NCBI GenBank assembly: GCA_934454525.1
Contig: CAKSFM010000001.1
Coordinates: forward strand, 179,683-243,682
DNA: 64,000 bases
From: an uncultured Clostridia bacterium
GTDB taxonomy: Bacteria > Bacillota > Clostridia > UMGS1883
Direction of reading: 5' to 3'
Shown here in pieces: positions 53,601 through 61,976 of the stretch. Both the position numbers and the translations under genes were made by a program. Each line of letters opens with the position of its first letter. Within the stretch, counting starts at the first letter, position 1. The notes under the pieces are model-generated. The model worked only from the letters and a program-made list of their open reading frames with translations. It did no database searches and had not been told where the DNA came from.

Positions 53601-54264
53601 GTTCGAGAACCGAAAATATCTCTCCGCGGATCACGCAGGCGCCGGAATCCGTGTTTATCTCCTTTATCGGAGTTATCTCACCCTGAACAAACGGCTTTCC
53701 GATCAATGCGCCCTCTGCGGCAACCGACACTATTTTCTCCGCTTTCTGCGGCTTTGCCTGCACCGAAACCGGTTCAAGCTTTGTTTCAAGCGTCATTTCG
53801 TCCTCACCGAAGAAAACGCTGCCTGTTATTCCGAAAATGCTTCTCAGCATATCGGAAATAACTCTGTCAGTGTTTCCGTTTTCAAGAACTTCACGGTTTC
53901 CGTGCCGCAGCATAAGGCGAATTCCGTCCTCACACTCTTCAATTCCGCACGATTCGAGAATCATATATGTAAGTGGATCTGTATGCATCATGGACGCAAT
54001 GCAGAACGATGCGGCTTTTTTTATGTCAACCTCACCGCAGTCAAAGCTCACAAAGATTCTTGCCCTTTCAAGGCGATAAATGCGCTGAATTTCATTAAGA
54101 TATGCGTCAATACGCGGATACGGAATAAATGCGCTGAATTTGACATACAGCTTCATGGAGCGATGCTCGCGGTTGACGATAATCCGCGTTATGAGTCCTC
54201 TGCCTATATCGCTGTCCCCGTCAACAGCCGGAAAAGCTTCCGAAAGGGTGTATTCTTCTTTCAT
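50629..54264 (-). CDS. polC: DNA polymerase III PolC-type alpha subunit lacking the exonuclease domain
   Basis: 1211 residues, against about 1440 for Bacillus PolC. In order: N-terminal domain (1-190), OB domain (195-295), PHP domain (HAHTKSS at 310, ITDHG at 341), then directly YHIIIFAQNLVGLKNLYKLV at 385, four-cysteine zinc finger (CPKCK at 681, CPKCG at 706), palm with PDIDLNFSGE at 734 and fingers and helix-hairpin-helix parts. The DnaQ-like 3'-5' exonuclease that normally splits the PHP domain near residue 375 is missing and no DxE motif is seen. It is the replicative polymerase. It overlaps ispG by 4 bp. Confidence 0.95.
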   Translation of the reverse strand: MKEEYTLSEAFPAVDGDSDIGRGLITRIIVNREHRSMKLYVKFSAFIPYPRIDAYLNEIQRIYRLERARIFVSFDCGEVDIKKAASFCIASMMHTDPLTYMILESCGIEECEDGIRLMLRHGNREVLENGNTDRVISDMLRSIFGITGSVFFGEDEMTLETKLEPVSVQAKPQKAEKIVSVAAEGALIGKPFVQGEITPIKEINTDSGACVIRGEIFSVLEPRPITKIKKTIMSFYITDYTGSITCKCFVPMNAADEVYDALKKNKCVCVRGKAEYDTYSNELTIMARDIIPSSMPSIPDNAEIKRVELHAHTKSSAMDACVSAKDLVSQAMKWGHKAIAITDHGCVQAFPEAFKTAKGEIKILYGCEGYLIETGAPLAKETKRYHIIIFAQNLVGLKNLYKLVSASNLEHFYRKPLIPRDVLIEHREGLLLGSACEAGEVFRAVLADKPEEEIEKIASFYDYLEIQPIGNNAYLVRNGTVPNDEGLRELNRKIVRLGDKLGKKVVATCDVHFLRERDEIFRRILQAGQGFKDADMQPPLFFRNTEQMLAEFEYLGSEKAYEVVVTNTNYISDIIEDIRPVPKGNFPPKIEGSAEDIERIARETAKELYGDPLPDIVEDRLQRELTSVIGNGYADLYNIARLLVQHSREQGYVVGSRGSVGSSFLAFCSKITEVNSLPPHYRCPKCKTADFVESEEYDCGCDMPDKNCPKCGTKYVKEGYNIPFETFLGFKGDKQPDIDLNFSGENQSSAHKYTEEIFGHGYVFRAGTVSTVAEKTAYGYVKRYFEDRGIKIHNAEVERLKQGVMKVKTTTGQHPGGVIVLPKGHDIHEFTPIQHPAEDTSSEIITTHFDYHSIDENLLKLDILGHDDPTMIKMLNDLTGVDPTKIPLDDKKVMSLFLSTEALGVKPEDIGSETGTFAVPEFGTTFVRKMLMDTKPTTLGELIRISGLSHGTNVWTNNAQILVEKGICTLKNAICCRDDIMNYLIRRGLPHARAFTIMEQVRKGKKLKPGDEEEMREHDVPEWYIESCNKIQYMFPKAHAAAYVTMSLRVAYFKVYYPVAFYQSYYTVRADTFDYETMALGKDRAQAKLRELSQMEKPSARDKATATILEVVNEMYARGIEFTPIDIYKSHPTKYLNVDGKILPALNSVAGLGDKVANAIAEARKDGPFFSIDEFKQRTGASEAHIELFKQFGCFKGIPQSAQVSIFELSE

Positions 54265-55310
54265 ATCTCAAAACCCTCGATTTCTTTAAACAGTTCGTCC
54301 GCAGCGCACTCAATCGGCACCTTGCGCAATATTTCACCGCGGCGGAACAGCAGCGCATTTCCATCGCCGCAGGCAATTCCTATATCCGCCTCCCGCGCTT
54401 CACCGGGACCGTTTACTGCACAACCCATAACAGCAACGCGGATGTTCTTCCCAACGCCTGAAAGACGGCGCTGAACCTCCTGCGCAACGGGAATCATTTC
54501 CACCTTGCATCTGCCGCAGGTGGGGCAGCTGACAAGCCGCGCACCGCCGCGCATATCAAGCGCTTTTAAAAGCTCAATTCCTGCCGTTACCTCTTTTTCC
54601 GGAGGGGCGGTCAGAGAAAAGCGCAGTGTGTCACCAATTCCGGCGAGCAGCAGGGCGCCGATTCCGGCGCTGTTCTTTATTATTCCGCCATATTCGCAGC
54701 CTGCTTCCGTCACACCGAGATGAAACGGATAATCAACCTCTCCGGCGAGCTTCCGGTAACTCTCAACCGTGCGCCGGACATCGCTTGACTTCATGGAAAC
54801 GGCAATATCATAAAATCCGCAGTCTTCAAGCAGCTTTATATGGCGCAGTGCACTTTCGCAAAGCGCGTCCGCTGTGGGATGGGTAAATTTTTCGAGAATA
54901 TCACGCTCGAGCGAGCCGCCGTTCACACCGATTCTTATTGGGATTCCGCGCGAACCACATTCATCCGCAACTGCACGGACGCGATCCGGCGAGCCGATAT
55001 TTCCGGGATTTATCCTTATTTTATCCGCACCGCCGCGAGCGCAGCAAAGCGCAAGACGATAGTCAAAATGAATGTCGGCAACCATAGGAACAGGCGATTC
55101 CTTTCTGATTTCACAGAACGCTTCTGCCGCCGCCATATCGGGAACGGCGAGCCGCACTATGTCGCAGCCGGAATCGTGAAGCCGCATAATCTGCGCAAGC
55201 GTTGCGCGAACATCACGCGTGTCCGTGTTACACATTGACTGCACACTCACCGGTGCACCGCCGCCGATTTTCACTCCGCCGACATTAATTTGTCTTGCCA
55301 TTCTGCGCAT
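54261..55310 (-). CDS. ispG: 4-hydroxy-3-methylbut-2-enyl diphosphate synthase
   Basis: 349 residues from the ATG at 55310 with GGAGGA before it; an upstream ATG at 55334 lacks a site. TIM barrel (VPMVADIHFDYRLAL, ADKIRINPGNIG) and C-terminal iron-sulfur domain with cysteines in SCPTCGRC and AVMGCAVNGPGEA. It makes HMBPP in the methylerythritol phosphate route to isoprenoids. Its end overlaps the polC start, so the two are co-translated; the ispG-polC order is common in Clostridia. Confidence 0.97.
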   Translation of the reverse strand: MRRMARQINVGGVKIGGGAPVSVQSMCNTDTRDVRATLAQIMRLHDSGCDIVRLAVPDMAAAEAFCEIRKESPVPMVADIHFDYRLALCCARGGADKIRINPGNIGSPDRVRAVADECGSRGIPIRIGVNGGSLERDILEKFTHPTADALCESALRHIKLLEDCGFYDIAVSMKSSDVRRTVESYRKLAGEVDYPFHLGVTEAGCEYGGIIKNSAGIGALLLAGIGDTLRFSLTAPPEKEVTAGIELLKALDMRGGARLVSCPTCGRCKVEMIPVAQEVQRRLSGVGKNIRVAVMGCAVNGPGEAREADIGIACGDGNALLFRRGEILRKVPIECAADELFKEIEGFEI

Positions 55311-55341
55311 AGTCCGTTCCTCCGATATATGCAAGTTTCAA

Positions 55342-55377
55342 AAACACCGACTGCGCGCATTAGCGAAGCCGGTGTTT
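55342..55377 (-). terminator. Terminator after the ACT-domain gene
   Basis: AAACACCG/CGGTGTTT stem with inner partial pairing, followed on the minus strand by T5. Confidence 0.75.
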
Positions 55378-55388
55378 GAATTTTCTTA

Positions 55389-55820
55389 TTACAGCGCTTC
55401 AACATCATGCTGCGAAATAAGCTTTATCCCGTTTTCCTCCATAATGCGCGCCGCATTTTCGTTATCCTCAACGCGGAGAACAACATATGCATTTTCACCG
55501 GCAACGGTTATAAACGCATAGAGATATTCAACATTGATTCCGTTATCAGCGATAACGCGGAGAACCTTTGACAGACCTCCCGGTGTGTCGGGAATTTCAA
55601 TTCCGATAACCTTTGTGACCGACACAACACAGTTATTGTCACTGAGAACCGTTTTCGCCTTATCAATATCACTTACAATCAGGCGAAGTATTCCGAATTC
55701 CTGCGTATCCGCAACGCTGAGTGCACGGATGCTTATTCCGGCAGCCGCAAGGCTTTCCGTTATACCCGCAATCGTTCCCTGTTTATTTTCCACAAATATG
55801 GAAAGCTGGCTGATAGTCAT
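55389..55820 (-). CDS. Protein with two ACT domains
   Basis: 143 residues from the ATG at 55820 (AGAGGAG upstream). Two ACT modules in tandem: SIFVENKQGTIAGITESLAA and IEIPDTPGGLSKVLRVIADN, each with the usual glycine turn that binds small ligands such as amino acids. No enzyme domain is attached. It resembles stand-alone clostridial regulators or sensors; the ligand is not known. Confidence 0.88.
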   Translation of the reverse strand: MTISQLSIFVENKQGTIAGITESLAAAGISIRALSVADTQEFGILRLIVSDIDKAKTVLSDNNCVVSVTKVIGIEIPDTPGGLSKVLRVIADNGINVEYLYAFITVAGENAYVVLRVEDNENAARIMEENGIKLISQHDVEAL

Positions 55821-55910
55821 TAATACCACTCCTCTTGTAATTCAAGCATTTTTAATATAATTAATTATACTATATCCGCTGCAAAAAGTCAACATTTTAA
55901 AGCCGGATTC

Positions 55911-56699
55911 TTACGGCTTGCAGACTTTGCAGGCTGTGCGGCCGTGACTGAGCGCTTCGGACAGAGACATCGGATAGGCACCGCCGCGCTTAAGCGTGGG
56001 GCAGGTGGAGCGGTGATACTTCGTACCGGTGCGCCCTCTGTAAACAGTCCCTGTTGTCGGCTGCGAGACGCCATCGGAGTTTGAACCGTATGAGCTTAAA
56101 TCAGGGAAAGCAGACGCTGCCGCTTGTCTTGTTGTATACCAGCCAACCGCCTTATACGCTTCTACTTCCGAATTGATTACATACAGAGTCCGTCCGTCTG
56201 CCGCATACATCAGCACAACAGGTTCTGTATACCAGCCGACTGCCTTATACGCTTCTACCTCCGAATTGATTACATACAGAGTCCGTCCGTCTGCCGCATA
56301 CATCAGCACAACAGGTTCTGTGTACCAGCCGACTGCCTTATACGCTTCTACCTCCGAATTGATTACATACAGAGTCCGTCCGTCTGCCGCATACATCAGC
56401 ACAACAGGTTCTGTGTACCAGCCGACTGCCTTATACGCTTCTACCTCCGAATTGATTACATACAGAGTCCGTCCGTCTGCCGCATACATCAGCACAACAG
56501 GCTCTGTGTACCAGCCGACCGCCTTGTACGCTTCTACCTCCGAGCTGTTTACGCTCAGCGTTCGTCCGTCTGCCGCATACATCAAAACTTCCGATTCCGC
56601 ACCTGCCGACACGCACGAAAAGGCGAGCAAAAGGCAGAGCGTCAGCACCGTGCATTTTTTCATTAATCTTATACCGTGCGATTTTTCTTTTGCAAACAT
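55911..56699 (-). CDS. Exported tandem-repeat protein with YHxxxC...CxxC C-terminal module
   Basis: 262 residues; GGAGGG precedes the ATG at 56699. A signal peptide (cleavage after SAGA, near residue 34) is followed by five tandem 31-residue repeats (VLMYAADGRTLYVINSEVEA then YKAVGWYTEPV), residues about 38-192. A C-terminal module (GTKYHRSTCPTLKRGG, with later CKVCKP) resembles the small metal-binding-like ending found on some secreted nucleases and ComEC-like proteins. Probably a surface or secreted protein; the ligand of the repeats is unknown. Confidence 0.8.
   Translation of the reverse strand: MFAKEKSHGIRLMKKCTVLTLCLLLAFSCVSAGAESEVLMYAADGRTLSVNSSEVEAYKAVGWYTEPVVLMYAADGRTLYVINSEVEAYKAVGWYTEPVVLMYAADGRTLYVINSEVEAYKAVGWYTEPVVLMYAADGRTLYVINSEVEAYKAVGWYTEPVVLMYAADGRTLYVINSEVEAYKAVGWYTTRQAAASAFPDLSSYGSNSDGVSQPTTGTVYRGRTGTKYHRSTCPTLKRGGAYPMSLSEALSHGRTACKVCKP
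56137..56590. repeat. Five tandem 93-bp repeats
   Basis: Exact 93-bp period, in frame with the gene. The middle copies differ by one or two bases; the outer ones differ more. Near-identity points to recent expansion or ongoing homogenisation. Confidence 0.92.
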
Positions 56700-56719
56700 T
56701 TCATTTTCCCTCCGTTATT

Positions 56720-57952
56720 TTATAATTTTATATGCATGGGCAAGCCGTTCGCCATAAACTGCGATGCTTCACCCATTACAAGCGGAGAACAATATTTTAT
56801 AAATTCAGCTGTCACATAATCGCCGTCTGCGTTAATCATTGAATCGGGAACTGTCTTGGCAAAATTTGCAACATTGTGAACATCCTCCGTATCAGTAACG
56901 CAGGTGTAAGGAATATCCGAAATGCGCCTGAGCAGAACCATTTTTCCGCTTTCTCCGTTTGCCGCAGCTTTCACGGCTGCCGCACCGCATGAAAAAGCCT
57001 CCTCAACATCAGTTATCGATGCAATGTGCGAAGCACAGCGCTGAAGCGTTGAAAGCTCCACTGCGCGCGTTTTTATCCCGAGCTGCGATTTAAGCATCGA
57101 CGCAACCGCCTGACCTGTGCCGGAAAGCTGCGTGTGCCCGAAAATATCCTTCGTTCCGCCGCCGATTGCACAAAGATACTCTCCGTCAGGTGTGCGCACA
57201 CCCTCCGAAACGGCAATCACAAGCGATTTTTTCTCCTTTTGCAGCTGTGCAACGCGCTGCGTGATAAAGTCTGCATTTATCGGGCGCTCCGGCAGCAGAA
57301 TCATATCCGCGCCCTCGCAGTCGCTTCCGCGCGCAAGTGCCGCAGCTGCAGTCAGCCAACCGGAATCGCGCCCCATAATTTCAACAACCGTAACGCTTTT
57401 TAAATCATAAACAAGACCGTCACGCACAAGCTCCTTTGTAACTGTTGCAATATATTTTGCCGCGCTTCCGTAACCCGGCGTATGATCCGTTATTTCAAGG
57501 TCATTGTCAATCGTTTTCGGAACGCCGACAAAGCGGATATCCGACCCGATAAGGCATGCATAGTCATACAGTTTTCCCACGGTGTCCATTGAATCGTTTC
57601 CGCCGATATAGAAGCAGCAGGTTATATTATGCTCTCTGAAAAAAGCAAAAAGCTTTTCATATATTTCGTTTCCCTTTTCAGGCTTCGGCAGTTTATAGCG
57701 GCACGAGCCGAGGAAAGAGGACGGGGTACGCTTAAGAAGCTCAACATCAAAATCCGTTTTCAAAGTTTCTTCCAGAACCGTGTATTTGTCAGACAGGATT
57801 CCCTCGATTCCGTTAACCATGCCCAAAACCTTATCTGCACCAAGCTGTTTTGCCGCGGCATACACTCCGGCGAGAGAAGAATTGATAACTGCGGTCGGGC
57901 CGCCGGACTGCCCCACAAGTATATTTCCGTTTATATGCAAATTGCCGTTCAA
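56720..57952 (-). CDS. PPi-dependent 6-phosphofructokinase
   Basis: 410 residues from a TTG at 57952 with GGAGTG 7 nt before. ILVGQSGGPTAVIN, then GGNDSMDT and PKTIDNDLEITDHTPGYGSAAK. The Asp in GGNDS and the Lys in PKTIDND, where ATP enzymes have Gly, are the marks of pyrophosphate users; MGRDSGWL is the substrate loop. It phosphorylates fructose 6-phosphate reversibly in glycolysis. Precedes no other glycolytic gene here; a ROK kinase lies just upstream in the same direction. Confidence 0.93.
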   Translation of the reverse strand: MNGNLHINGNILVGQSGGPTAVINSSLAGVYAAAKQLGADKVLGMVNGIEGILSDKYTVLEETLKTDFDVELLKRTPSSFLGSCRYKLPKPEKGNEIYEKLFAFFREHNITCCFYIGGNDSMDTVGKLYDYACLIGSDIRFVGVPKTIDNDLEITDHTPGYGSAAKYIATVTKELVRDGLVYDLKSVTVVEIMGRDSGWLTAAAALARGSDCEGADMILLPERPINADFITQRVAQLQKEKKSLVIAVSEGVRTPDGEYLCAIGGGTKDIFGHTQLSGTGQAVASMLKSQLGIKTRAVELSTLQRCASHIASITDVEEAFSCGAAAVKAAANGESGKMVLLRRISDIPYTCVTDTEDVHNVANFAKTVPDSMINADGDYVTAEFIKYCSPLVMGEASQFMANGLPMHIKL

Positions 57953-57974
57953 TCGGCTTCACTCCGTTTCCTTA

Positions 57975-58904
57975 TTATTCGTTTTTATTTTTCCAAAGCA
58001 GTGCTGCACCGATAATCCCGGCATCACTGCCAAGGCGTGATGTAAGTATTTTTGTCTTTTTTATATCATTATTCGGCGCAGTGTATTCATTTTTAAATAC
58101 ATATTCCCGCACCGGCGCCATAACAACCTCGCCCTGCTGCGAAACTGCTCCGCCGACAACAATTTCATCCGGCTGAAATATGTTCACAACATCGGTAAGT
58201 CCGATTGCAACTTCTTCTATCCACGCATCGCGGACGGCTTCCGCCGCCTTATCACCGCTATCAGCTTTGTCAAAAACGGTTTTCCCGTTAATAACCTCAT
58301 TTTCTCCGATTGCTGCGATTTTGCCGCGGTTTTCCTCTGTCATGCGAATCAGCGCACTTGTTGAAGCATATGCTTCCCAGCATCCGAGCCTTCCGCAGCC
58401 GCACTTAACTCCGCCTGCGTGAGTTACAATATGTCCAAGCTCTGCCCCTGCACCATTTGAGCCGATGAAAAGCTTACCATTGATAATAACTCCTCCGCCC
58501 ACGCCCGTTCCAAGCGTTATAAACACAAAATTCCGCACATCGGGTGCAGCATAAAATTCTCCGACTGCCGCGCAGTTAGCGTCATTTTCAACAAGCACCG
58601 GCGCGTTATATATTTTTTTAAGGTATTCTCCGACAGGCGCATTGTCGTATGCAATATTGCAGCTGTAAACAAGCCGGCAGTCCTCCCTGTTCACAATCCC
58701 GGGGGCGCCCATACCGATTGCGTCAATTTCGCCGTTAAAATGTGCTTTTTCAATAACTCCGTCAACCGCACTGCGGAGTGCCGCACAAAATTCATCGTTG
58801 CCGCCTTTCGGAGTGGGAACGCTGTGCTTGCAAAGCAGCTTTCCGCTGTGATCGACAAGACCGGCCTTTATGCTCATTCCACCTACATCTATGCCAATGT
58901 ACAT
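57975..58904 (-). CDS. ROK family sugar kinase (glucokinase-like)
   Basis: 309 residues from the ATG at 58904 (GGGAGA upstream); a TTG two codons earlier is too close to the site. ATP-binding GIDVGGMSIKAGLVD, catalytic Asp in VENDANCAAVGEF, glycine loop LGTGVGGGVI and the ROK zinc site CGCGRLGCWEAYAS. It probably phosphorylates glucose. Followed after 22 bp by the PPi-PFK gene, so the two may form a glycolytic pair on one transcript. Confidence 0.93.
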   Translation of the reverse strand: MYIGIDVGGMSIKAGLVDHSGKLLCKHSVPTPKGGNDEFCAALRSAVDGVIEKAHFNGEIDAIGMGAPGIVNREDCRLVYSCNIAYDNAPVGEYLKKIYNAPVLVENDANCAAVGEFYAAPDVRNFVFITLGTGVGGGVIINGKLFIGSNGAGAELGHIVTHAGGVKCGCGRLGCWEAYASTSALIRMTEENRGKIAAIGENEVINGKTVFDKADSGDKAAEAVRDAWIEEVAIGLTDVVNIFQPDEIVVGGAVSQQGEVVMAPVREYVFKNEYTAPNNDIKKTKILTSRLGSDAGIIGAALLWKNKNE

Positions 58905-58936
58905 ATTCAATTCTCCCTTATATGTATTTCAATTCT

Positions 58937-58965
58937 ATTTTAATATATTTCGGACGAAGTGTCAA
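58937..58965 (-). promoter_or_regulatory. sigma-A promoter of the kinase-PFK pair
   Basis: On the minus strand TTGACA (58960-58965) and TAAAAT (58937-58942), spacing 17 bp. Confidence 0.85.
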
Positions 58966-59053
58966 CCTTGGGTACTAACAAAAAGAACAGAAAAAAGACG
59001 CAGTCCGTTAATGAAGCATCGGTTTTAAAGCTGTATTTTATACTTCGCAAACA

Positions 59054-59093
59054 GAGACTGTTTAAAAAACCGGCTGGCTTTTTAAACAGTCTC
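59054..59093 (-). terminator. Terminator of the second amino-acid ABC operon
   Basis: A 15-bp perfect stem (59054-59068 with 59079-59093) just after the ATPase stop codon. Confidence 0.8.
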
Positions 59094-59103
59094 TCCGAAA
59101 TTC

Positions 59104-59838
59104 TTATAAAACTTTATTAAGGAAATCAATTGTGCGCGGATTTTTCGGCTGACCGAAAACCTGCCCGGGCGATCCTTCCTCCACAATCACACCGCCGTCA
59201 ATAAATATAACTCTGTCGGAAACCTCGCGCGCAAATCCCATTTCATGTGTAACAACAACCATGGTCATGCCGTCAGCCGCAAGCTCTTTCATAACCGCAA
59301 GAACTTCCCCGACCATCTCCGGGTCAAGCGCCGATGTCGGCTCGTCAAACAGCATTATGTCGGGATTCATCGCAAGTGCACGCGCTATTGCAACGCGCTG
59401 CTGCTGACCTCCCGAAAGCTGATGAGGATAGTAATCTGCCTTATCGGCAAGACCAACGCGCGCCAACAGCTCCTCCGCTTTCTTCTCAGCGTCCTCCCTG
59501 GACATTTTTTTCAGTTCCAGCGGAGCAAACATTATGTTCTTCTTAACAGACAGGTGTGAAAACAGATTAAAACTCTGGAACACCATTCCGATATTCTGGC
59601 GAACAGCATTTATATCCGTCTTTTTGTCAGTGATGTTAAAGCCGTCGACAATAATCTCGCCCTCGGTTGCCGTTTCAAGCTTGTTCAGGCAGCGCAGAAA
59701 GGTTGACTTTCCGCTTCCCGAAGGTCCGATAACGCAGACAACCTCGCCCTCGTTGATTGTTATATCAATTCCGTTCAGAACATGAAGCTGACGGAAGCTT
59801 TTTTTCAGACCCTTAACTATTACCTTTTGATTTTTCAT
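59104..59838 (-). CDS. Polar amino-acid ABC transporter ATPase
   Basis: 244 residues. Walker A GPSGSGKST, VFQSFNLFSHLSV, signature LSGGQQQRVAIARAL, Walker B IMLFDEPTSALDP and VVVTHEMGFA. Drives import by the permease whose gene it overlaps by 26 bp. It is a separate paralogue of the ATPase at 28.2 kb. No riboswitch heads this operon, so the amino acid is unknown. Confidence 0.95.
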   Translation of the reverse strand: MKNQKVIVKGLKKSFRQLHVLNGIDITINEGEVVCVIGPSGSGKSTFLRCLNKLETATEGEIIVDGFNITDKKTDINAVRQNIGMVFQSFNLFSHLSVKKNIMFAPLELKKMSREDAEKKAEELLARVGLADKADYYPHQLSGGQQQRVAIARALAMNPDIMLFDEPTSALDPEMVGEVLAVMKELAADGMTMVVVTHEMGFAREVSDRVIFIDGGVIVEEGSPGQVFGQPKNPRTIDFLNKVL

Positions 59839-60499
59839 AATTGAATTTCTTCTCCAAATATTTTGAAATTAGCATCAGAACAGATGTTACAACCAGATAG
59901 TAAAGCGCAACCAAAATATACGTCGCAAAAAACTGATATGACTTTCCGACATAGACCTTAGCTTTATTGACAAGCTCTGCCAAGCCTATAACGGAAAGGA
60001 TTGATGTATCTTTAATTGTTATGATGCACTGATTAACGATTGACGGCGTTGCAATTTTTATTGCCTGCGGCAGCACAACTTTCAGCATTGTTCTGCCTGA
60101 GGACAGTCCGAGACTTCTCGCCGCCTCAACCTGCCCCTTATTCACCGCATTTATACCTCCGCGGAAAATCTCCGAAAGGTACGCTCCTGCATTAAGGCTG
60201 AGAGTTATTATACCTGCGTTGTACGGCTCAAGTCTGAAATCCGGAATAAAGGTTGTTATCAGCTGCGGAATTCCGAAATACACAATGAATGCCTGCACAA
60301 GCATTGGTGTGCCGCGGATAATCCAGATATAAACAGCCGCAATCCATTTAAGCGGCGCAATCCTTGACCGACCCATTATGCAAATAAAAAAGCCGATAAT
60401 CATTCCGATAAGAAGCGACAGAACCGACACCAAAACCGTAAGCTTTACGCCCTCGTTCAGAAGCGGCATCGCCTGTGCTATAACTCTTTCAAAATCCAT
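59813..60499 (-). CDS. Polar amino-acid ABC transporter permease
   Basis: 228 residues from the ATG at 60499 (TGGAGT upstream). Five hydrophobic spans and the EAA-type loop EIFRGGINAVNKGQVEAARSLG, as in GlnP. Second gene of the operon, with the ATPase start inside its end. Confidence 0.94.
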   Translation of the reverse strand: MDFERVIAQAMPLLNEGVKLTVLVSVLSLLIGMIIGFFICIMGRSRIAPLKWIAAVYIWIIRGTPMLVQAFIVYFGIPQLITTFIPDFRLEPYNAGIITLSLNAGAYLSEIFRGGINAVNKGQVEAARSLGLSSGRTMLKVVLPQAIKIATPSIVNQCIITIKDTSILSVIGLAELVNKAKVYVGKSYQFFATYILVALYYLVVTSVLMLISKYLEKKFNYEKSKGNS

Positions 60500-60611
60500 A
60501 AAAACAAAACTCCATTTCAAGCCGTGCATTTTTTCCGGCACACTCCGAAATTCGTGCAACGGACTGCGTGAGAAGGATTCCATTCCCTCTCACGCCGATT
60601 TTATCTGTTTA

Positions 60612-61388
60612 TTAATATCCGTACTTAGCAAGAATCTCGTCATATTTTCCGGACTTTTTTATATTTTCAAGACCCTTATTGAATTTCTTAATAAGCTCGG
60701 CATTCTGACCCTTTTTAACCGCAAATCCGTACTGAGCCGGCTTAACAACATCGCCGACCGTCTGAAGTTCAAGCTTTTCCTGTTTGATTGCCCAGCCGAC
60801 AACGCTTCTGTCCTCAAAGCATGCTGCATTTGTTCCGCTTGCAACCGCTGTGTACATCGTGGGGGAATCTTCGTAATATACAACTTCAAAGCCGTACTGC
60901 TTTGCATATTTTTCGGTAATCTGAGCGCTCATAGTGCTTGTTTTTGCGGCAACCGTTTTTCCGGCAAGCTCGGAGACGTCCTTAATATCGCTGCCGGCCT
61001 TTGTTACCATAATCTGACCGTCCTCGAAATAACCGTCTGAAAAATCAAATGTTTCTTTTCTTTCATCGTTGATTGTCATTCCCGCAATCATCGCGTCTGC
61101 CTGACCGGACTGAACGGAACCCATTGCCGCATCAAAGCCTTCGTTTTTAACTTCATACTTAAAACCCTGATCTTCTGCAATAGCTGCGAGAATGTCCATG
61201 TCAACTCCTGTATATTCATTTGTTTCCGTATCAAGATATTCGAACGGAGCAAAGGAGTTATCAGAAGATATTTTATAAACCTTGTCCTGTCCGCTCTCTG
61301 CCTTTTTATCCGTCTGAGGCTTATCGCCGCATGCTCCAAGTGTGAGCATTATGGCAAGAGCTGAAACAACCGCCAAAATCTTTTTCAT
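60612..61388 (-). CDS. Amino-acid ABC transporter binding lipoprotein
   Basis: 258 residues from the ATG at 61388 (AAAGGA 8 nt before). Lipoprotein signal with LGACG, lipobox Cys near residue 20. Family 3 solute-binding motifs: FAPFEYLDTETNEYTGVDMD, IAGMTINDERKETFDFSDGY and YGFAVKKGQN. It traps an amino acid outside the membrane for the permease behind it. First gene of the operon. Confidence 0.93.
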   Translation of the reverse strand: MKKILAVVSALAIMLTLGACGDKPQTDKKAESGQDKVYKISSDNSFAPFEYLDTETNEYTGVDMDILAAIAEDQGFKYEVKNEGFDAAMGSVQSGQADAMIAGMTINDERKETFDFSDGYFEDGQIMVTKAGSDIKDVSELAGKTVAAKTSTMSAQITEKYAKQYGFEVVYYEDSPTMYTAVASGTNAACFEDRSVVGWAIKQEKLELQTVGDVVKPAQYGFAVKKGQNAELIKKFNKGLENIKKSGKYDEILAKYGY

Positions 61389-61431
61389 TTTGATCATCCT
61401 TTCCCAATCAATAAAAATATAATACTTATGT

Positions 61432-61460
61432 ATTATACCACACTTTTCGCTGTCGGTCAA
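61432..61460 (-). promoter_or_regulatory. sigma-A promoter of the second amino-acid ABC operon
   Basis: On the minus strand TTGACC (61455-61460) and TATAAT (61432-61437), spacing 17 bp. Confidence 0.87.
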
Positions 61461-61612
61461 CATTTTTTGAAAAATCTGCTTATTTGTCCTGAAATAATAC
61501 ACATATGTACATATGTGTAAGCTGTTATAATTCTTCCCGCGCAAAGATCCCATGCTCAAACGAATCTGTGTTTCTGCCGCACAGAAAAGGGGATGTTAAA
61601 AAACTCCGGAAC

Positions 61613-61726
61613 GCAAGAAAAGAAGAAAAAGCAGATATTACGGGCAGTACAGCTATTGTAATTCGCTTTTATTAAAGGTAGAAAAATCAAAAATTTGATT
61701 TTTCAAAGAATCACTTCTTTTCTTGC
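61613..61726. repeat. Cruciform-like three-way junction element
   Basis: GCAAGAAAAGAAG (61613-61625) pairs perfectly with CTTCTTTTCTTGC (61714-61726). Inside are an AAAAGC...ATTAC/GTAATTCGCTTTT stem and a perfect GAAAAATCAAA/TTTGATTTTTC hairpin. No coding content; no RNA family recognised. Confidence 0.55.
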
Positions 61727-61757
61727 TATCAACAAACTTCGCCCTCGGCGTACCTAT

Positions 61758-61909
61758 GCCTTGCAAATCCCGAAAAAACGGCTGAGCGGAAATTTAACAA
61801 GCATTGGGCGCATGTGTTCGAGTCTGTTATGCCTAAGCAGATGTGTTAATATCCGAACCCGCTCAAACAGGCTGAAAATCGTCTTTTTCTGTGTTGTCGG
61901 GCTTGATAT
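61758..61909. repeat. Dispersed repeat, copy B, order Y then X
   Basis: Block Y (61758-61834) runs straight into block X (61835-61909). Both blocks match copy A at 30908-31064 almost base for base, with the order swapped. An 82-codon open frame across it has no family features and no ribosome site. Confidence 0.88.
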
Positions 61910-61976
61910 ACGTCATATACGGCTGCCTGTTTACGTTGTATAAGCTTAAAGAACGGCTTCCAAAACCAATACTTCC

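Noticed and set aside
56137..56590. Regular 93-bp repeats as a CRISPR array
   Set aside because: There are no unique spacers; the repeat is continuous and in frame with a protein.
56124..56757. Two repeat-bearing plus-strand frames opposite the tandem-repeat gene
   Set aside because: Their repeats only mirror the 93-bp repeats. The minus frame alone has a signal peptide, ribosome site and known C-terminal module.
61695..61943. 82-codon frame through repeat copy B
   Set aside because: No ribosome site and no continuity with copy A, where block order and frame differ.
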